Shown piece by piece: positions 4,685 to 5,420 of a stretch of 5,420 bases of DNA. How positions within the stretch are numbered: position 1 is the first letter of the stretch; each line of letters opens with the position of its first letter. The stretch is from Nitrososphaeraceae archaeon. Lineage in GTDB: Archaea; Thermoproteota; Nitrososphaeria; Nitrososphaerales; Nitrososphaeraceae. The position numbers and the translations under genes are program-made. The stretch lies in assembly GCA_021155845.1 (NCBI GenBank), contig JAJNBK010000217.1:1-5420 (forward strand). The letters are read 5' to 3'. Under the pieces are notes generated by a model. That model saw nothing but the letters and a program-made list of their open reading frames with translations, ran no database searches and was not told the DNA's origin.

Positions 4685-5413
4685 TTATTTATCATAAAAT
4701 GGACACCACGGACACTTCTTATTTCTTGCAAACTCTGGTAATCTAGGTAATATAGAAACATCATTTTCTTCCAATGCTTTTAAGAATAAATTTTTCCTTC
4801 GAACCATTTCATTCTTTAATATCTCCCTGGCAATATCTGCTGCTGGCAAATGTACTTCCCAGCTTTCTATGCCAACGTCTTTAGCGTTAAATGGCCTGAA
4901 GAAATAATCATTACCTGCTGAATCACTTTTTATCCACCTTAACTCTCTAATGTTATACCTTATAGAAATAATTCCTTTCTCTATGCCAGTCATAACCAGA
5001 TAATATAATAACTGTCTGAGGTATGCTCTGAATGTACCATCAGTTATATCAAGACGTTTGCCATTAACTGTATCTTTTAACTCTACTATAACGTCTTCTA
5101 CCTCACTCATAATATCTGGATGAGCAACTATTCCATCCATTTCTATATTGGCTTGTGATACACCTAAACTTGCAAGCTCGGTAATCACAAATTCGCTGGA
5201 TTCACCTCTTACAAAATGGTGTACTGATTCGTTTGATAGAGGATCTAATTCAGGAAACTTTCTGGAATAATATTGCTTCCTTATGCAGGTAGTAAGTATA
5301 ATATCAGAAACATGTACTATGGTGTCGAGTCTCCTTCTATCTTCATATCTGGACTTGAGATTTTTCTGAAGTAAATCTGTGAACTTTGGGTTTAATCGTA
5401 TAGTTATTGGCAT
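4685..5413 (-). CDS. Cas4/RecB-like PD-(D/E)XK nuclease with Fe-S cysteines
   Basis: The 242-residue product carries the Cas4/Dna2-type nuclease motifs in order. HVSDI (34-38) precedes C43-x-R45-K46, the first Fe-S cysteine. Then come RGE (69-71), D99 in GIVAHPD, E111-x-K113 in VIVELKDT (the D...ExK metal site) and QLLYY (Q134, Y138; the QxxxY motif). C234-x2-C237 (CPWC) ends the protein. Such enzymes are metal-dependent exo/endonucleases with a [4Fe-4S] cluster, used in CRISPR adaptation (Cas4), end resection and flap processing (Dna2, AddB). No cas gene or CRISPR array is in view, so a stand-alone replication or repair role is more likely. The fourth cysteine (C-x2-C-x5-C) is expected at codon 243, which is the TAA stop. 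ATG 5413 is the first visible start, but only 7 bases precede it and no stop is among them, so the true start could lie outside. Confidence 0.85.
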   Translation of the reverse strand: MPITIRLNPKFTDLLQKNLKSRYEDRRRLDTIVHVSDIILTTCIRKQYYSRKFPELDPLSNESVHHFVRGESSEFVITELASLGVSQANIEMDGIVAHPDIMSEVEDVIVELKDTVNGKRLDITDGTFRAYLRQLLYYLVMTGIEKGIISIRYNIRELRWIKSDSAGNDYFFRPFNAKDVGIESWEVHLPAADIAREILKNEMVRRKNLFLKALEENDVSILPRLPEFARNKKCPWCPFYDK

Positions 5414-5420
5414 TTCAATT

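Noticed and set aside
4685..5413. CRISPR-associated Cas4 of a CRISPR locus
   Set aside because: No repeat-spacer array and no cas1, cas2 or other cas gene is in the window; the neighbour is FEN1. The fold is Cas4-like, but CRISPR membership is unsupported here.
1..5420. tRNA, rRNA, insertion-sequence ends or integrase attachment sites
   Set aside because: No T-arm consensus, rRNA-like block, transposase motif, or paired terminal inverted repeats with target duplications were found on reading through both strands.

Overview
The window looks like a low-GC archaeal chromosome segment. The firmest evidence is a complete archaeal flap endonuclease (FEN1) with all of its catalytic acidic residues. 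Further support comes from short-leader or leaderless genes with A/T boxes about 25-35 bases before the start codon, and from a small secreted protein built of Asn-Met/Gln-Thr-Gly-Gly repeats. The style (AT-rich, sparsely coded, many tiny membrane or secreted proteins, a stand-alone Cas4-like nuclease) suggests an ammonia-oxidising thaumarchaeon (Nitrososphaerota), perhaps Nitrosocosmicus-like. That placement is inference from style, not from a marker gene.

Layout. At the left edge, minus strand, is the 5' part of an HNH endonuclease gene (1-345) with a Cys4 finger before the HNH fold. A more obvious open frame on the same strand hides it. From 628 to 2876 the plus strand carries small genes: a 55-residue charged protein (628-795), a two-helix membrane protein (841-1101), an apparently broken gene for an exported or anchored peptide (1290-1490, ATG followed directly by TAA), a Lys/Ala-rich amphipathic-helix protein (1863-1997) with a 14-bp tandem duplication in its tail, and a secreted sequon-repeat protein (2646-2876). 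Long AT-rich stretches without recognisable genes separate them. The right 2 kb, minus strand, holds a Cas4/RecB-like PD-(D/E)XK nuclease (4685-5413) followed by fen (3334-4362).

How the genes may work together. The right end is a DNA-processing neighbourhood: a Cas4/Dna2-like Fe-S nuclease upstream of a 5'-flap endonuclease on the same strand. In eukaryotes, Dna2 and FEN1 act in sequence on Okazaki-fragment flaps, so a shared role in replication or repair is reasonable but unproven. No CRISPR array or other cas gene is visible.

Most notable: (i) the Cas4-like frame stops with TAA exactly where the fourth Fe-S cysteine is expected, and the same frame then stays open for 34 more codons; (ii) a perfect 24-bp palindrome lies inside the conserved Thr-Ser-His-Leu motif of fen; (iii) a second small gene has TAA as codon 2 behind a well-placed promoter. 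Two in-frame TAA interruptions in one window raise the question of gene decay versus consensus error.
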